A stretch of 64,000 bases of DNA, taken from assembly GCA_009761415.1 (NCBI GenBank), contig QUOL01000004.1, forward strand, positions 806,001 to 870,000, read 5' to 3'. The position numbers were made by a program, and so were the translations under genes. Below, piece after piece: positions 10,206 to 22,325 of the stretch. Position 1 is the stretch's first letter; each line of letters begins with the position of its first letter. The DNA is from Sarcomyxa edulis. Taxonomy: Eukaryota > Basidiomycota > Agaricomycetes > Agaricales > Mycenaceae. Below the pieces are notes generated by a model. That model made no database searches, was not told the DNA's origin, and was given only the letters and a program-made list of their open reading frames with translations.

Positions 10206-13200
10206 AACTTGGGTGGAAGCTTCCTTCGCTTCAATGGGATTTTTTTATCTCTTGTCTTCTTCGTATTCCTTTCTGTGCTTTATCTCCTTACCTCTAATTG
10301 TACAAACTAACCGTTGTTGGCATATGTGACATGACCTGCATAAATCCACTGTCTGTTATAGATATCCTCGTGCCCTTTCGTTTGGGTTTGCCTTCGATCA
10401 TCCGAGGTCGCCGTGGTAGCAAATCGTGCCGCTGAATCTTCTGCTAGTGACCGGTCACTTGGATTCATGGTCCGTAGCACTCCTCTTCCGAATGATGTCG
10501 ACCACCTCCTTTTCCTATACATATTTCAGGGTCCCAGATGAGCTTTGACCATCTTTCTAGGAACGTCGATACTCAATGCCTGTCTCTCCATACTCTTGGG
10601 TTTCTCAGATCTAGGAGATTCCTTGTTCCGTCCAGTATTCACTACTTGTGGATCCTTGAAGCGGAAGGGGAGTCCCATTCTAACCATCTATGTGCTGCGC
10701 TATTACCTCTGACCCTGATCCTCTCCTATAATAGTCTTCTTTGGTGCAAACCTCGATCTTATTTTGATCTCAGGATCGCTGTGTCCAACTTTAATCCATT
10801 GTATACTCAGAGTGCACTTCACTCTAGTCACGTCTTCGCCCTCACCTGCTGGATGCCATAATGATGTCTTGTTATATGTAAATTTTGAGTAAGTCACTCC
10901 CGCGATTACCGTTGCTATCGTTCTAATCTTCTGATATCTTTGTGGGGCCTAAGGTACTATGGCAGCCTAGTCCTTTGATAGGCCGCATCTTCTCCTTTAA
11001 CTCTCCGGGTTTTAAACCGACTTCTACTCTATTTTCGTAATCAACCTGGACTCATGGCTTTCCCTGAGTAATCCTCGTCAAGCTGTCGATTGGTAATTAT
11101 CCTCTCTGTCGCCCTTCCTTTCAAAAATTTTGTCATAGGTATACCGACTTGACCTCTGCTGCTGGTCGAAAGTCTTCTCTCCGCGCCCGTCAGCTCAATC
11201 TCTATAGCTGCGTCATTCGGGTCTTGCGACCTTTGGCCACACAGGGGTGCTGCTCTACCGGTACGTAACACCCTACATTAATCTAGCTTCGTTCCTAGAT
11301 GCTGTCTACTTTTTTGAGGTCTTGGTGTCCGTCCCAACTAGTCCTGTCCTAGCTCTTTTGGTTCTGCTACTGTTATGCAGAGTCCACCGCGGGTCATCTT
11401 TAGCAGGAACATCTATTCCAATCTTAGGGCATCACAGCGACCTCTTCCATTAGGCACTGAACGGCACTCCATGGTTGCGAGGCTTCGACGTGGTACCTGG
11501 TGAGTGCATTCATATCCATCATCGTATACGGGGCGAACGCTATCAATACACCATCTTTTTTCCCCTCCTCTCGCCACGAAGTCTCAAGTAGAGCCCCAGG
11601 CACCGTCCTTACTGAAGGGTTTCAAGATTGAAGTAGCGGATAGGTGGATCTCAAGTGGCTCATGACTGAGATCTGTCCAGATTCCTCTGCGTATGAAGGT
11701 ATGTGCCTCCGCTGCACATGGCCGTCTCGTCCTCAATTCAGTGGTTCGGATCTATAGGTGACATCTGAAGGTCGTAATCTGCCATTCTACTCCGTCTTGC
11801 ATCTGGTTTGAAGATCGATGGTGCTACCGTCATCTCAATAATGGAGTACCCAGGTCCGGCTCCGCATATCGGTGAAGGAATTCCGACGGTGAGTACGGTC
11901 CAGAAAAAACTTTTCGAGGTTAAGACCCTCCTTTTCTTAAGATAGCTTTGGGACTTGAGACACCACTATCTCTATAGCCAAGCCCCTCGAATTCTGGCGA
12001 TTAAGATTGTTCATGGGTGGACACCGCCTCTAGCTGTGCCTGGCGTTCAATTCTTAGTGAGCCTTCTTCCCGAAAATGTCCTCATGCTGACTAGCGTCAT
12101 CAATTGGGCGTATCGCCATTCTATGATTTCAGGCCAAAATAATGTTTGTATACACCGCGGCGAGATGACTGAGAAGCCAAAGCCTTAATCAAAGTGAGTC
12201 ACTTATCTTCTCCGTTGAGTGCGTCGCAACCGTCAACCTAACGTAGCAAATTGTTGAAACCGGAGGAACGAAATTTTATATTTCACCGTGACGGATCCAG
12301 CGTCAATCTGTGCATAGCATCTTAGCATTGATCGCAATATATGTCATCACTCTGTCATCGCGGTATGAGGGAACACCCGTCCACCAGGCCAGTGCACAAA
12401 TCTTAACTTCTCAAAAAATCGATGCATGTTCTAATGTCTACGGTATCATCAAGACATCTAGCAACAAGTCCTAAGTCGAAAACTGTATCCTGGTGACTGG
12501 CTTTATTGCGCGGGGCGCTTATCTATCTTTGACGTTCTCGTATCACAGATGGAGCAAGCATGGTTGCGAGAATATGTGTGTCGTTTTTTGAGAGCTACAA
12601 AAAGAGTAAGGATGACCAATCTCTAGATTTTCATTCTCCTCACAGTTAGAGTCATGTTCAGAGGATTCCTATCGGATCTGCAGTGAAAAGGCGTTTGGGG
12701 GGCGAGACCTCATTCCAGAGATGCATCCTGCATTGGGCTCGCTCTCATGTTTTAAGACTGGCCCTCACTTAGATCTGAAACCATATATGTTATGATCGCA
12801 AGCTAAGTCCATACCGTTTTGGTAAAAGTCATCTATCTCATCTATCTCATATTAAATTGCTCCGTCCGTTCATGATCAGACGCACAAAGATGTCTCTAGG
12901 TCTTATCCTACAGACATCTGATTATCATTTGCTACGTGACCCGTCTCATCGACCGGAGAGATTTTCGATCTCTCTTATACTGGGCTACGGAAACCCTACT
13001 ACGAATTTCCCGAAACACCGCGGCAGTCCCCATAACTCTAGTTGCTCCTCGTAGGGCACAACAAATATCGCAAAATGACCGTCTTCGGTCAAAACATGGT
13101 CACTGGCCCTCTAGCAACACGGTCCACAACCATTCATGCTCAAGGTACGTGTAATTCAAGGTGCCTGATGTATTGTACCTTCTACGCAGCGAGCGCAGAT

Positions 13201-14376
13201 GCACCGACTTCTCAACCATTTTGTCATATATTATATGGCAATACACGATGCAGATATCGTCAGCCAAGATATGAAGGAGACCACCTGTCATAGGTTGTCC
13301 ATGAATAATAAACATGCCATGAGTTGTTCAAAACGACGTTCGCTTGTGGTTACGTGGGTAAGCTATTGGGAGCATGTTCAAGTACATGCTCCGCGTATTT
13401 TCGCGTCTCTCCGCCCAGATGCCTCATGGAAGGGGCCCGGCCATCGTCTAAAGGCATAACAACGATAAGACCTTGTTACTTTTATGCGGTTTCAGAATCA
13501 CAATCATCTCGTACACGTCTCCGAGTCGGTACGTGACTTCACGAATGTTTTGAGTTGGATTCTTCTGCTAGTCTTCCACGTTGTGGACCCACGACCTCCC
13601 ACGACGCCACATTTTCCGAATTCCAAGTCCGCTGCATAAGCCGTGCATGTTACGCGTCTCACTGTGAGTCGCCACAAACTCTCAGATCGCTCCCGCTGAG
13701 TTCGCTCGAACTCGAGGTCAAACTTGAACATCAGCGCTCAGATTGCCGCTCATGTGTCATACCTACTGCGAAGATTAGATTTTTAAGCCTACAGCTGACG
13801 TTAACATTAATTGTCGGAGTTTCCAACAGATGCAGCTCATGGAACTTTTAAAGCAATTTTAAAGTCCTGCATACCTTGGATCTCGATTATCCTTCTGGCC
13901 ATTTACATCCCATCGACAAGTACGGCAACAGGCGATAAACCAGGCCCACTGCGCCCCATGCCGGCGGTTTGCTTCGTATCCGTTTCGAAGGCCGCTCCGC
14001 TCAGGTCTGTGTTCAATTCTAGTTCCATATGTATGCTCAACATGTGCTCGTCATCGCCTTTTCCGATTCAAAGACGGCAAGATCGGGCAGGGGTCCTGAG
14101 CCAGTTTTTGAGCCGTTCCAAGATAGCAGTAGCCGGAGATGAATCGCACGATTTACATCGTGCTCTTCACGATGAATCTGTAGATTTCAACAAACCGTTT
14201 TGTTTGCTGCCCTGAGCGATTGAATCGGGTGCTCCGGACACTCTGAGTATCGACTCTTGACGAACGGACGAGTTCCCAGAAAAGGCCCGGAACCTTTTCC
14301 TATATAACCCACCATAACATGCATCCTCAGAAAATCACTATCCGAACATTCACCATCCCGTCCTTGCCCTCTAAAC
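10206..14376. other. 4.2 kb gene-poor island
   Basis: Scattered ORFs up to about 130 codons occur on both strands, but none shows a domain, a signal peptide with following exons, or consistent splicing. I found no reverse transcriptase, integrase, transposase, terminal repeat or tRNA signature that I would defend. Nothing else in the window except the duplication hub is this empty. The last few hundred bases should contain the promoter of the sesquiterpene synthase. A decayed transposable element is possible but not shown. Confidence 0.5.
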
Positions 14377-15734
14377 ATGTCGAATTTACAACAATTCCTC
14401 CTCCCTGACCTCTCATCCTTGTGTCCCCTGACAGGCTCATCTAACCCATACTACAAGGAGGCTGGTAGCGAGTCTTCGGCTTGGATCAACAGCTACAACA
14501 TCTTCAGCGACAGGAAACGCGCTTTCTTTGTTCAAGGATGCAACGAGCTCCTGGTCTCTCATACATATCCATATGCTGGTTATGAACAATTTAGAACAGT
14601 GCGTTTTCTTGTCTCTAGTATCATCATGATCTCACCTAACCATATGGCTCCTAGGTATGCGATTTTGTCAACACTCTGTACGCTTTTCTCAAGTATCTTC
14701 ATTCCCCTGTCTAACATGGAATAGGTTTGTCGTTGATGAAGTCAGTGACGACCAGACCGGGAAGGACGCTCGTGCTACTGGCGAGGTGTTTTTGAATGCC
14801 ATGAGCGATCCTGACTGGGATGACCACTCGGTTCTCGCCAAGATAACCAAAGAGTATGTCTTTCTGTCAGGGATCCACGTAACAATTTTAATGTGTTTTT
14901 ATTGTAGATTCAGGGCACGCTATCTTCGTCTAGCAGGTCCCAACACCTCGCGGCGCTTTTTGAAACACTGCAAAGATTATATCGATGCTGTTGCTCAAGA
15001 GGCTGAGTTACGGGAACGTGGCGAGGTCCTAGGCGAGAATTCCTTCACCACCTTGCGTCGAGAAAACAGTGCAATTCGCCTCTGCTTGGGTCTAATCGAG
15101 TATGTCCGGGGGATCGACCTCCCAGACGAGGTTTTTGAGGACTCAAGTTTCATGGATGCCTATTGGGCAGCGGCTGATATGGTTTGCTGGGCAAATGTGC
15201 GTATTCTCGGTAACTAAACGATAATAATACAAATTAAACACTTCACTCTGCAAATCACAGGACGTATACAGCTTTAACATGTTCGTCTGCTTTCTGGATA
15301 GTCCCACTGCTGTGTGCTAATCAGCCTTGACTGTAGGGAGCAAGCCAAGGGACACACGGGTAATAATATCGTCACCGTCCTCATGAAAGAAAGAGGGATC
15401 GATCTTCAAACTGCATCTGATTTCGTCGGGCAATACTTCGGCGAATTGATGAGCCGTTTCACAGAGGCACAAACTCGTTTGCCTTCTTGGGGCGATTCCG
15501 TTGATTCCGATGTTGCCAAATATCTTGAAGGTGCTGGATGTTGGGTGCGAGGGAACATCGAGTAAGTCTTCGTTGTGATCTGCAGATACTCTTACTTACT
15601 TGCTGCCGTTCAGTTGGAGTTTCGAAACTCAACGTTACTTCGGTGCTAATCATTGGGAGATAAAAGTCACTCGACTCGTCACATTGCGACCCCGCGGTGC
15701 ACCGGAAGATGATCTGGACTCAGACTCAGAGTGA
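14377..15734 (+). CDS. Sesquiterpene synthase (class I terpene cyclase, basidiomycete type)
   Basis: Class I terpene cyclase that ionises farnesyl diphosphate and cyclises it; the product cannot be read from sequence. Start 14377 gives [20 protein letters not shown]. After short introns the metal-binding motif appears as [10 protein letters not shown], an acidic DExxD form of DDxxD, common in basidiomycete enzymes. Further blocks are [26 protein letters not shown], the helix G region [14 protein letters not shown], the second metal site assembled across two introns as NDVYSFNMEQAKG (NDxxSxxxE), and [19 protein letters not shown]. Stop TGA is at 15732-15734. The frame is intact and the length of about 340 residues is normal. 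It is convergent with the mevalonate kinase fusion. Confidence 0.93.
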
Positions 15735-16369
15735 AATAAAAGTAAGCTCCGAGTCCCCTTCGTAAATCGCTGCGTCTAACGAAATGCGCCAGCTAGTTTA
15801 GCAAAGAGTTTCCTATGTATTTCGCCTTCTCCCGCTAACCTACTCTGCGTGAGGCAACGCCACATCTATTTTTCGCATCTTCTTGATAGTATAATTACAT
15901 AGTAATATGGTCTGTATTTCAAACCTCCATTCGAGGTCCAAGCTTCACCTTCAAAGTACAGTGTATATGTATTTAGATACGCCCTGTACGCGTTCAAAGG
16001 AAAAAAATCGTTAAACAGCTGAATTCAACCTGGGTGGCATTCTTAGGACTTGTTACTTCTTCGACTGGCGCCGGAAATGGCTAAGAAATTGCCGTTTTGG
16101 GCAGATCGTGTGGCCTGTGACAATAGCAGACGTAATCAGTCAAAGGCATGGTTCCAACAAACACAGCCTGTCCTATGATTCTACACGATCCATCAGCAGG
16201 ATCACTGCAGAGCCAAGGTCTACGTTTTATGATCATAGGATCTAATGAAACATGACAAAATTACTATCACTATCGTTATACAACTTTTCAAAGCAACACA
16301 GCATGCAGGCATACAATTTGGATAGGTTGCCTGTCATAGGCCATTTTCCCTCGACGACGGGCCATAAGA
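15735..16369. other. Convergent 3' spacer
   Basis: This 0.6 kb lies between the 3' ends of the terpene synthase and the lyase-kinase fusion. It is AT-richer than its neighbours. I see no gene. Confidence 0.6.
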
Positions 16370-19300
16370 TCAAACGAACAACCATCTCCCTTGGGCTTCC
16401 GCCCACTCAGATAAATCCGAAAGCAAGCTTGTCTCGAAGGGTGAGCGTAAAGAGGAGGCAGCATTGTCGCGCCCAATCTCCGCATACTCTCCCGGCGTCT
16501 CAGGAGGGGTAACTTGGCCCTGGGCATGCGTCGAATGAACAGTCGAGCGATGTTGTTCGTAAGGAGATAGTATTCCTAGACCACTGCCTCCAACAGACGT
16601 GAGATATGGGTCGAAATTATCCCGTGACAACTCGGCGACGAGACTTTGCAACGACTCCTCCTTGAAATCTGAAAGATCGTGAAGATGAGAATCGGATGGG
16701 AAGGCTGAGGAACAATACACACCATCAGGAACGAGCGTGACGGCACAGCCTCCTCCTCCAGCACCTGTCAATTTCGTGCTCAACCCGTACGGTTGCCCCG
16801 CAGTTCTCATTCTGATAGCTTCCAAAGTCGGATGAGACACTCCGAGCGTCACTAGATGAGCGTGGTTCTCGTTGATTAAAGCCTGATGAACGGTATCAAT
16901 AGATCAGCCGCTGCGCAAGATCCAGTGGAATGAAGGTCAAAGGGAACGAACCGATAGGCCAGAAAGTAAAGATTCACGAGATAGCTCTGGGTCCGCCAAG
17001 GCACGTCTTGCTTCATCGCTGATGCTTTGAATAGCTTTCAAGATGCCGTCTACTAGCTCGGGTTCCTGTAAAACCGGATTGAAACTCTTAATATGCCGCC
17101 GGAAACATGTTCCAAGCATTTCAATTACCTGTGTTTTCTTTTCACCCACCCCAGCCACAAGACGTTTTGTGTCTCTGGGAATTTTAGAGTTCGTCAACAG
17201 AAAGCGCAGCGATTTGAACCTAGAACAATCACGGGAAGGCATCAGTTACGACCCTCGCTGGCGTACACATATCTGACAGGCGAAGAACAGCATCTGGTGT
17301 GGAAAGACAGCCCTCGAAAGCTCCACAAGAATACTCGCCGTCTCAACGTGATTCAAAGGCAACAAAACTTACCCCTGGATAGGTTCCATCCCGCTCTTTT
17401 TCCCAAATCCAGCCCTGGTGTAAGCCAAGGCGCCACCAAATACAGAGACACTGTTGTCTACGCCACTCGGATTCCCATGCAGAATTTTCTCGGACACGAA
17501 TGCCCAGCGATTGACTTCTTCGGCAATGACAGGAGGGATGGCTCGTCGCCCTTGATGTGATAAATTGACGTGCCCGGGGTCGTTCGACGTTGGTGGACGT
17601 GTCGGCGGGGGTAGGTCGGGGATCGAAATACGTTGATGGAGTAGTAGTATAGCAGTTGCCGTGCAAGTGGAGAACGAGGCGGACGAACCAAGGCCAGCGC
17701 CTACTGGTAAAGTACCGCGAACACTCAGATTGAAAGACGGTCTGACAGATATATCTCGGTAAGCTTTATTCGAGAGAGAATAGAGGCTAAAACGAACCTT
17801 TCACCACCATGTGCCAATATCATGTATAGGTACAAGAATGCGACGGCGGCGGCTTTCGCGTGCGGCAAGGTATGGATATCAGGCCCGATAGCCCTCTCAT
17901 TGATCGCATCCACAAGATTTTGGTCCAGGACATCTGGATGGTGGTCCCCCGGTTCAACAGATTTCACAGCATCCCAAGGAAGCTCATCTACGTCCCATTC
18001 ATGATAAAAGTTGTCGATATCCGAAAAATGGACAGACACCTTTCCGTCGTGACGTGGAGACGTCAATCCGTAACATCGTAGATCGACCGAGGCTGCGATG
18101 GCGGTCTAGCGGAACTGATTAGAAAAAAACGATGAAACTTCACCTGATGTATGAAACTCACGACTCCATGAACGACAGCATGCTCTCCAAACAATATAAC
18201 CTTTCCAGGTGCACTGACGAACCATTCTCTGTTCTCTTTTTCTCTGGTGCGTAATAATCCAAGCCCAGCATTATCATTGAACGCCAGCTTTTCGACCGCA
18301 CGACTGACCAAACCAGTTTGAGATTCATCGACAGAGCGGACGTATTCATGCTGATCGGATAAGGTGATGGCACCCGCTTCAAGTAGAGCCCTTTCGAGAT
18401 CATCAAGGAGATCCGCAGGGTCTTCAATACCCACACAAAGCCGTATGAGGTCTTCGGGTAGGCCACGTGCTGCGCGGGTTGCTGGGTCGATAGAGGCGTG
18501 GCTGAAGAGGCAAGGCAGCATTGTCAGGGAAAATGAAATAGAAAAAAAAACAATCAGACAAAAGAGAGCGGAGATGGAGACGGGGACTTACGACATAACG
18601 CAAGGCATGCTGATCAAGGAATTCACGCATCCGAAACTGACACTAATCCCCCACAACCTCGTAGCACCTACAATCCGTTCACTGACGGCTTTGTCACCTG
18701 TGGTGAAGCTGAGGACGGCTCCAGGGCCGTCGGCGATTCTCTCGTGTACCTCGCGACCTGGGTGGTTTTTGAGACCCGGGTAATGAACCTTGAATCCTAA
18801 ACGGTCAAGCATATTGGCAACCTTCATCGCCGTGGATTGCTGGCGATCCATGCGAATAGCCAAAGTCTTCGTCCCACGGAGGAGTAGGAACGAATCGAAG
18901 GGTGTTAGCGCATTTCCGACGGAGTTGATTACATGTGCCATGCTCTGAAAAACGTGTTGTTGGAAATTTAATGTTACACCATTGTAGTCTAAGGTTGAAC
19001 GTACCTTAGCAAGATCATCTCGGTTGCAGGTGATAACGCCCGCCATGAGATCGTGGTGTCCACTTAGGTACTTGGTAGCGCTGTCGTATGCGATATCTGC
19101 CCCGTGTTCGAGAGGTCGTTGCAAATATGGGCTCATCATAGTGTTATCTACGACCATGATAGCGTCGGGGGCTTTCTCCTTGACTTTAGCGCTGATTGTA
19201 GCAATATCACAGATCTTGAGAAGGGGGTTAGTGGGTGATTCCAGTAGGACCATGGCTGTTTTGCCAGGGTGAATGAAAGCATCGAAGTTTGCAGGGTCTG

Positions 19301-19797
19301 TAGTGTCGACGTGGTGGACTATAACTCCTACATGTGTCCTGATATAGGTGAGGAGACGGTGTGTTCCTCCATAGATATCGTCTCCCGCAATGATTTCATC
19401 TCCTGGTTTCAAGAGACGGAGGATGATGTCCAAGGCAGCCATACCGGAAGAAACCGTCATAGCATGAGCAGCAGATGATATTTTAGCGATGTGATGTTCT
19501 AAGAAGATAGGGATAGTCAACGACCGTCGAAGCTATGCCTAAATTTCAGTATCGAGACTCACCCAAATGGCTCCTGGTAGGATTTCCGCTCCTAGTATAA
19601 TCATACGCTCCATCCATGCCTTTGAAGGTCGCAGTCTGGTAAATTGGCACCGAGCTACTGCCATATTGATCTTTCTGACTCGGATTCTCGACTGTCGCAC
19701 ATAGTGTGGAGAACCTGTATGGTTGGCGAGGTCTATAGGGTGATTCAGGCTCTGGAGTCGGTAGATCATGCAAGTCTTGGCTTTTCGAATGTGCCAT
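16370..19797 (-). CDS. STR3/ERG12: Cystathionine beta-lyase fused in frame to mevalonate kinase
   Basis: The first half is a PLP-dependent cystathionine beta-lyase (methionine synthesis). Start 19797 gives MAHSKSQDLHDLPTPEPESP, then VPIYQTATFKGMDGAYDYTR, SSGMAALDIILRLLKPGDEI, VVDNTMMSPYLQRPLEHGAD, SATKYLSGHHDLMAG (PLP lysine) and FGCVNSLISMPCVMSHASI. The exon 18508-18170 carries the lyase end (RLCVGIEDPADLLDDLERAL) and, with no stop, runs through a linker of about 50 residues into FVSAPGKVILFGEHAVVHG, the start of mevalonate kinase. The kinase half continues with TAIAASVDLRCYGL, LPVGAGLGSSAS (ATP loop, about 17700), HGNPSGVDN and LTGAGGGGCAVTL, stopping at 16370. No in-frame ATG lies between the halves. 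All key motifs of both enzymes are present, so both activities are likely. An internal promoter or alternative splicing could still separate them. Confidence 0.86.
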
Positions 19798-19965
19798 TTG
19801 GTCTGAGATCCCTGGTGTGTTAGTGGTACGAGGGAAGAAAGTGTGGGCTTCCGTGGTTTGGCCTTGAGTCCAAATGGCGTGCTCAGGTTATTTCGCGATA
19901 TCATACCCCAGGTTTCCGCGCTTATCATCGACCACCGACATACTCGGCCGAATAAACATTTTTAT
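19798..19965. promoter_or_regulatory. Bidirectional promoter, lyase-kinase fusion / VPS71
   Basis: Only 168 bases separate the divergent start codons. Inferred from arrangement; no motif asserted. Confidence 0.5.
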
Positions 19966-20668
19966 ATGCCCCCAAAGAAGGCTCGGGAACAACGTACGTG
20001 GAACCAGAGTATCACCAGTAGTTCCAGAGAGAAATGATCACTGAATGTTGATTTTTTGTAGATGCGAGACAGGCGCATATCGCGGTCCAAGGGCTTGCTC
20101 CCGAAGTCATTGCGAAACGCACCAAAAGACATCTTGATGAACTAGAGGTACGTCTGGTTCTACCGTAGACCAAGCAGAAGAGAGCTTTGACATTCATCAA
20201 TCCTAGCGCTCGAACTATGCAGAACCAACATTATTGGATTTCGCAGATAACGAAGAGGACGGCGGTGGAAAGTACGCCAAAGGACGAGCTAGGCAAACCA
20301 TTGCTGATAAACGAAATTTAAACAATGCTGGGAAGAAGAAAAAATCAACTATGAACGTTCGGACGGCGTTGTTGTATCGTAAAAATTTGGCCACTCTCAT
20401 CGAGGAATCTGTGAGTCCTTGCCCAATGATCCCCGTCGACTAGAACTCTCTCTCATCCTGATGCCTTCAGAATATAGCGTCCTTGCCAGCTCATGTACCG
20501 ACATATCTCACGGCAGTGAGTCCGCCTCCCACCATCCCACCACGTCTCATCTGCTCCGTATGCGGATATTGGGGGAAATACAAATGCAAGAAATGTTCCC
20601 TGCCATATTGCGACATGAGCTGTGAGAATGTTCATTCCGAGACCCGCTGTGAGAGGAGGGTTGTATAG
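19966..20668 (+). CDS. VPS71: HIT-type zinc finger protein Vps71/Swc6 (SWR1 complex, ZNHIT1 homologue)
   Basis: Nuclear subunit of the SWR1 remodeller that deposits histone H2A.Z. Start 19966 gives MPPKKAREQR; exons then encode RQAHIAVQGLAPEVIAKRTK, a basic region (RNLNNAGKKKKSTMNVRTAL) with the YL1-like LYRKNLATLIEES segment, and LPAHVPTYLTAVSPPPTIPP. The C-terminal HIT zinc finger is complete: ICSVCGYWGKYKCKKCSLPY followed by CDMSCENVHSETRC, eight zinc ligands, stopping at 20668. The position of the finger at the extreme C terminus fits ZNHIT1 rather than other HIT proteins. Confidence 0.88.
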
Positions 20669-21427
20669 GGTTGCTAGGACTTTGTGTACAGGTAAGTGAT
20701 AAAGGGTCGTTGTTATTGCTATCATTCACGAAACTATCCAAACAGTCAAAGTATATGCCAATCCTAGTGTCGTATCGTTAATTGGATTTGATGCATCCAC
20801 AAACGCGCGATGAAATGGACGCCATAGCTATCATCGTGGTATCTGCCTTGCTCAGATGACAAAATCCATATCTTGATCGTCGACATCAGGGCCTGACGCC
20901 GACAATTCGTCCGAGGCTCCAACATATTTCCCCGAGGATCGGGCAACCACTGCCCGAGGTCATATTACGAGCGAGTCTTACAGCCAAACCAAACCACCGC
21001 ACAATATCGATATGGACCACCCTCGTTCGTTGCTTTGACAAAAGATCTCAATATTTCACCCTAAGGAGTAACAAGACACTTCTTAGGATTCATATATCAT
21101 ACTCTCCGAGGACCATCGTTCATTAAATGTACATATATGTCGTTCATTGCGGCTTTATACCACACCAAATCGACATTTCGGCGCTCAATCTCATATCTAA
21201 CTTCCATATCCTCATAACATCCTCGAGGCGAAGACTACGAAAAGCAAGATAGACGGTCCTTTGTCAAGTTGTGATTTGGACATGTACGTGTCTCTCAGCT
21301 TAAAGCTCGTACAGCGCTCTAGAAGATTCATTCTGATCATTCAGAGAACAGACACTGTTCGATCGAAGGCTTTTCCTTGAATCGACGATCCTAGGCTCCA
21401 GATGCAGATGGAGGATGGAAGGATAGA
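20669..21427. other. 0.76 kb without a recognisable gene
   Basis: The 3' flank of VPS71 and further upstream sequence. Only short unconvincing ORFs are present. Confidence 0.5.
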
Positions 21428-22168
21428 ATGTCGAGTCCTATTGTCCTTATGGCCAAGGTTGACCCACTCATGCCGTATGAATGTCATGGTCCGGCTATTG
21501 TCTCGTTCGACCTCGAAACCACCTACTCTCTTTTCACCCCCAAACGTCCATCGACGTCAACTTCTACATCCGAATGTCGCCTTCAATTTCAGCTTCCTTG
21601 GGACTCCAAGACTGCCGTTGAACTAGAATCAATGCTTGTATTCTATCCCCTGCGTGCTTCTTCCGATTCCTAACATACCTCTTCAGGCACTGGTGACTCT
21701 GCAATCCAGTCGTATGACCTGTCTGTCGGCCCAATCGTTCCATCTTCATACAGTTTGTCCCGTGAGTCTACAATGCCTGCTGGAGCTCGAGAACCAAGAG
21801 TAGCAAAGATGGCGCCATCCAACGGTCATTTCTCCTCAAGACTCTCACTTCATTGGCGCTCTTCCTGTCTTCCATTGTCAAGCGGCGCTAATGTGCATGG
21901 AAAAAACATTCGAAGCCGACTGTCCGAGTTCCTCGCGACGATCCTAATCACTTGAACAATGAAGGAAATTCCACCTACTCCGCACACCCCCGTTTCGTTT
22001 TTGTGGTTGAGTCTAAAACATGTCTGTGTATGTAGTTCTTTGCGGAGTACATTGTTTCGCTACAGTCTCCATAAGTCTACCCACTTGAGATGCGGGTTCA
22101 AATACGAAGACTCAGATTGCTCTTGGTCGGCCGAATTGGTAAATAGTAGTAGCACGTGGTATGACTAA
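21428..22168 (+). CDS. Possible small gene of unknown function
   Basis: ATG 21428 opens an 81-codon ORF ([20 protein letters not shown], then [16 protein letters not shown]). An intron ending at the cag before 21687 could join it to [20 protein letters not shown] and further exons up to about 22168. I recognise no family, and the exon joins are guesses. It precedes the homocitrate synthase start by about 160 bases in the same direction and could instead be part of that gene's leader or noise. Confidence 0.25.
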
Positions 22169-22325
22169 CGTCACAAATGTCTTCTCCCAAAAATATGACT
22201 CGAAAAATTTACGATGGATTTCCATTTAAAAAGAACGGCCATCACCTCCTGGACTCCCATCCTCACTTTCTCTCTTTTTTCACCACATTTAGATCATCTA
22301 GAATCCTCCTAGATTCAAAGTCACA

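Noticed and set aside
13811..14215. 134-codon plus-strand ORF upstream of the terpene synthase
   Set aside because: Begins at TTG; the hydrophobic stretch is not followed by any recognisable domain, so a P450 or transporter partner gene is not supported.
10206..14376. LTR retrotransposon in the gene-poor island
   Set aside because: No reverse transcriptase, integrase or paired terminal repeats could be found by reading both strands.
18063..18521. Separate mevalonate kinase start at an ATG at 18521 (MLPCLF)
   Set aside because: That ATG lies in the intron ending just before SHASIDPATR, and the ORF still begins with lyase sequence, so it cannot be a clean kinase start.
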